A DNA stretch of 18,849 nt from contig JANBQS010000401.1 of assembly GCA_027577415.1 (NCBI GenBank), positions 1 through 18,849 on the forward strand, in the 5' to 3' direction. Each line of letters starts with the position of its first letter. Within the stretch, counting starts at the first letter, position 1. This DNA is from Coemansia sp. RSA 922 (lineage: Eukaryota; Kickxellomycota; Kickxellomycetes; Kickxellales; Kickxellaceae). Positions 16,638 to 18,849 of the stretch are shown piece by piece. Under the pieces are notes generated by a model. The model worked only from the letters and a program-made list of their open reading frames with translations, had not been told where the DNA came from and made no database searches. The position numbers and the translations under genes were made by a program.

Positions 16638-17372
16638 TATTGCTACAATTACATCGCTTTTACGCTTTGTTTTCCAATAGTTGACGTGTATCACTATACC
16701 TGGATGACACTGTCAGCTCTAGAGCCTCTTCTGCAGCTTTGCTAATGTCGACCCAAACTGTAGGCGTGAGAGTGCGGTACACATCAGCGCAGCGAAAATC
16801 TGAAATCAACGACCCTTCTCCAGTTGATGTTCACAGTGATGCGACAAAGCGCATCACCACTGCCAAGGAAGAGAGGACATAAAGAGCCGTGTTGTTGTCG
16901 CAAATCCTTCCCTGCCCATTTGGCCGACTCAAAAACAAGGCAATGTGGCATGTTCTTTCCGCCTTCTAGGCCTCGCCATTCTTTGAGAGATTGCCGCGAA
17001 GGCAGAAAGCAGGTTGTCGATCCTCGTCCCTTCAAATGTTGCAGACCACTGTGCGACTGTGGGCCAACACCTGCGAGGCGGAGACGCAAGTTGCTTATAA
17101 GACCACCGCTGCATGGCGCAGGACCAGAAAACCCCCTTGTCATCACTTGCACTCCATTTTGTTGCTCTATCCGCCCGCGTTCCTGCTGGCAGCATTTTCT
17201 ACTCCTCTCTCTCTTATATTCCTTTGAGGCAAGACGTTTTTATAGACTGGTTCTATTCACTTGCCTTACTCACTCGCCCTACTTCCTGAGATCCCTTTTT
17301 CTTGTCCTCTTTCTCCCCTTCCCGCCGGTCCGGTCCACAAAATCGACACAATCAGAGCCTTCGCATTAAGAA

Positions 17373-18848
17373 ATGCAGACAACAATCGCATCCCTTGTAT
17401 CCGCTGTCCTGGCTGCCACGGCAGTTGTCTCGGCAGCTCCACTGGCTCAGGACAATGAGCTGACAAACACAAACAACGTGCTCGAGGTTCGGTACAACCC
17501 TGCTGCAGTTGACTGGAGCAAGGTTGACTGGAGCAAGGTAAACTGGAGCCAGGTTGACTGGACTTCTGTGTTCTCTTCTAGCCAGCCAAACGTCGTCCAG
17601 CCTCCCGCCCAGGAGCCCGTCCCGGTTCCTCAGCCCGAGGCTCCTAAACCTAACGCTCCACAGCCCGATATTCCTCAGCCTCCTCCCGCACCTGTCGCCC
17701 CACCGTCTCCCCCGGTTCCTTCAACTCCTCCAACTCCTCCAGCACCCCCAACACCCCCAGCGCCCTCAACGCCTCCGACACCTCCTGCTCCACAAGCTCC
17801 ACCCGCACCCCCGGCTCCTCCGGCTCCTCTTGCACCGCCGCCGCCCGTTGCTCACGACGCCAAAGTCACCTCGTCTGTCCCTGTTGTCATCGTAGCCCCG
17901 CCGACTCCAACTCCACCTAGCGCACCAGTTGTCCCAGTTATCCCATCGACACCGCCTGCCCCGATCCAACCCAGCTCTCCCAACACTGGAGCTAACAACG
18001 GTGGCGCGTCCACTGGTGGACGCCCACTGTGGGGTTTGACATACTCACCATACAACACTGATGGTTCGTGCCCTGATGTCAACACCGTCACTGCTCAGCT
18101 CCAAAAGGTTGCCGCAGCTACCGGCCATATTCGCCTGTACTCGACTGACTGCTCGCAGCTCAGCAGTGTGCTCCAGGCTATTACACGCAACAACATCGCC
18201 CTCGACGTCTATGCCGGCATCTGGCTAGCTGCTGGTCCCACGCGTATGCAGGCCGACCTCGACCAGTTTGTTGCGGCTGCCAAGACGTACGGCACTGGTC
18301 TCATCAAGGGTCTATCGGTCGGCAACGAAGACATCTCCAACGGCATGAGCGAGGCTACGCTGATTGGATACATCAACCAGGTACGCGCACGTCTCCAGGC
18401 TGAGGGTCTGAGCGGCATCCCCATCTATACTACTGAGCAGGATGCAAAGTTCAGCCGCGCAATGGCAGCGGCATCTGATATTGTCCAAGTCAACATCTAT
18501 GCCATGTTTGACGGATATTTCGCCAACTTGGATGCGTCGGTGAAGTCGGTCATCCAGCGTGCCAATCATATCAAGAACAATGTCGCTGGTGGAAAACTGG
18601 TGCGGTTCGGCGAGAGCGGATGGGCCTCATCTGGCAATACTGGACCAAGCCCATTGTCGTTGGCTAACGAAATTGCGTATGCGCAAAAATTCAAGTGTGC
18701 CGCTGCTGCCGCTGGATTCGAGTACTTTTACTTTGAAGCTAAGGATGCACAGTGGAAGGCTGGCGCCGTAGTGTCTGAGCAGAACTTTGGCATTTTCAAT
18801 GCTGGATTCACACCAAAGTTCGACTTTGGTCTGCTTAACAGCTGCTAA
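17373..18848 (+). CDS. Secreted GH17 glucan endo-1,3-beta-glucosidase with VDWSK repeats and proline-rich linker
   Basis: The 491-aa protein starts at ATG 17373, the first ATG after a CT-rich leader. Residues 1 to about 21 are a signal peptide (MQTTIASLVSAVLAATAVVSA, probable cleavage before AP). Residues 46-65 are four 5-residue repeats of the VDWSK type. Residues about 80-205 are a Pro-rich linker, densest at 80-163. The GH17 domain starts at RPLWGLTYSPY (residue 217) and runs to the C-terminus. Catalytic residues are E319 in VGNE (acid/base) and E414 in GESGW (nucleophile). Cysteines in GSCPD, STDCSQ, KFKCAA and at the C-terminus probably form disulfides. The enzyme should cut or remodel beta-1,3-glucan in the cell wall or outside the cell. 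Its catalytic half is almost the same as in 13662-14975, but that gene has a membrane anchor instead. No GPI-anchor signal is visible. The TAA ends one base before the window edge. Confidence 0.92.
   Translation: MQTTIASLVSAVLAATAVVSAAPLAQDNELTNTNNVLEVRYNPAAVDWSKVDWSKVNWSQVDWTSVFSSSQPNVVQPPAQEPVPVPQPEAPKPNAPQPDIPQPPPAPVAPPSPPVPSTPPTPPAPPTPPAPSTPPTPPAPQAPPAPPAPPAPLAPPPPVAHDAKVTSSVPVVIVAPPTPTPPSAPVVPVIPSTPPAPIQPSSPNTGANNGGASTGGRPLWGLTYSPYNTDGSCPDVNTVTAQLQKVAAATGHIRLYSTDCSQLSSVLQAITRNNIALDVYAGIWLAAGPTRMQADLDQFVAAAKTYGTGLIKGLSVGNEDISNGMSEATLIGYINQVRARLQAEGLSGIPIYTTEQDAKFSRAMAAASDIVQVNIYAMFDGYFANLDASVKSVIQRANHIKNNVAGGKLVRFGESGWASSGNTGPSPLSLANEIAYAQKFKCAAAAAGFEYFYFEAKDAQWKAGAVVSEQNFGIFNAGFTPKFDFGLLNSC
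17508..17567 (+). repeat. Four 15-bp tandem repeats encoding V-(D/N)-W-x-x
   Basis: Units start at 17508, 17523, 17538 and 17553. Units 1 and 2 are identical, unit 3 differs at a few bases (VNWSQ), and unit 4 reads VDWTS. They lie right after the signal peptide and a short spacer. The regular Val and Trp spacing suggests a binding or packing role, but none is known to me. Confidence 0.85.
17611..17862 (+). repeat. Low-complexity proline-rich linker repeats
   Basis: Imperfect short repeats of CCT, CCC, CCA and GCT/GCA codons encode runs such as TPPTPPAP and APPAPPAP. The tract is a flexible, probably extended and O-glycosylated linker between the VDWSK segment and the catalytic domain. Confidence 0.8.
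17979..18848 (+). repeat. Duplicated GH17 catalytic module, copy 2 (pairs with 14109-14975)
   Basis: This copy starts at the shared PNTGANNG codons and ends at the stop codon. About 97 percent identity by eye holds over the first 440 bases. Two patches of lower identity (18461-18506 and about 18594-18652) are followed by a well-conserved last 200 bases. Confidence 0.9.
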
Positions 18849-18849
18849 G

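Larger units (their letters stand above)
16143..17372. other. Intergenic region and promoter of the second GH17 gene
   Basis: About 1.2 kb. It holds a hairpin followed by a T11 run (16474-16530), a second TTGGCACACC element (16607-16637), a GC-richer stretch at about 16780-17160, and the GH17 promoter. Open frames on both strands in the GC-richer part (plus 16824-17369, minus 17152-16784) lack protein character and overlap each other. A long CT-rich tract (about 17260-17330) precedes the ATG at 17373, with TATA-like TTATAA at 17095-17100 and TTTATAGA near 17239. Confidence 0.6.

Noticed and set aside
16784..17369. Plus 181-codon and minus 122-codon open frames before the second GH17 gene
   Set aside because: Both start at non-ATG codons, overlap each other, and the plus frame runs into the CT-rich leader. 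The peptides show no domain or sensible composition.
17554..17969. Alternative-frame ORFs in the proline linker
   Set aside because: Low-complexity repeats give open frames on both strands. The Pro-rich frame is continuous with the signal peptide and GH17 domain.
1..18849. A defence island, CRISPR array, integrated virus or biosynthetic cluster
   Set aside because: No repeat-spacer array, no viral or transposase genes and no cluster enzymes were seen. The genes are a kinase pair, GCN1 and two wall glucanases without an evident shared pathway.

Overview
The window looks like nuclear DNA of a filamentous fungus. The support is a large GCN1 homologue, fungal-type FunK1 kinases, two fungal GH17 beta-glucanases, a short (105 bp) intron with a consensus donor and branch point, and CT-rich tracts in front of start codons. 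The sequence style would fit an early-diverging lineage such as Kickxellomycotina, but that placement is inference and weak. All five recognisable protein genes lie on the plus strand.

Layout. (1) 1-944 is the 3' end of a FunK1-type kinase gene, cut by the window edge. (2) 945-1720 is intergenic and holds a weak, broken minus-strand coding remnant and the next promoter. (3) 1721-4471 is a complete FunK1-type kinase with one phase-1 intron (1863-1967). It is a tandem paralogue of the first gene, and the two share a 218-bp block without a single difference. (4) 4472-5006 is the GCN1 5' region, with long T and CT tracts and two extremely short upstream ORFs (AUG-GAU-UAG and AUG-UAG). (5) 5007-13370 is GCN1, 2787 aa, uninterrupted. 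(6) 13662-14975 is a membrane-anchored GH17 enzyme. (7) 14976-17372 is 2.4 kb of mostly noncoding DNA with one plausible 50-codon gene (15990-16142). (8) 17373-18848 is a secreted GH17 enzyme with a VDWSK repeat and a proline-rich linker, ending one base before the window edge.

How the genes relate. GCN1 is a housekeeping protein that senses stalled or collided ribosomes and activates the kinase GCN2. The GH17 pair remodels cell-wall beta-1,3-glucan, one copy held at the plasma membrane and one secreted. The FunK1 pair belongs to an expanded fungal kinase family whose substrates are unknown. Nothing suggests that these three groups form one pathway. The shared theme is local duplication with patchy sequence homogenisation in both the FunK1 and GH17 pairs.

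The points most worth a second look are: the start-stop uORF in front of GCN1, possibly inside a 5'-UTR intron; the same GH17 catalytic module joined to two unrelated N-terminal anchors; the sharp divergent patch in the otherwise near-identical GH17 copies; and a D...ExK nuclease-like signature in the N-terminal half of the FunK1 protein. No search or alignment program was run. All comparisons were made by eye.
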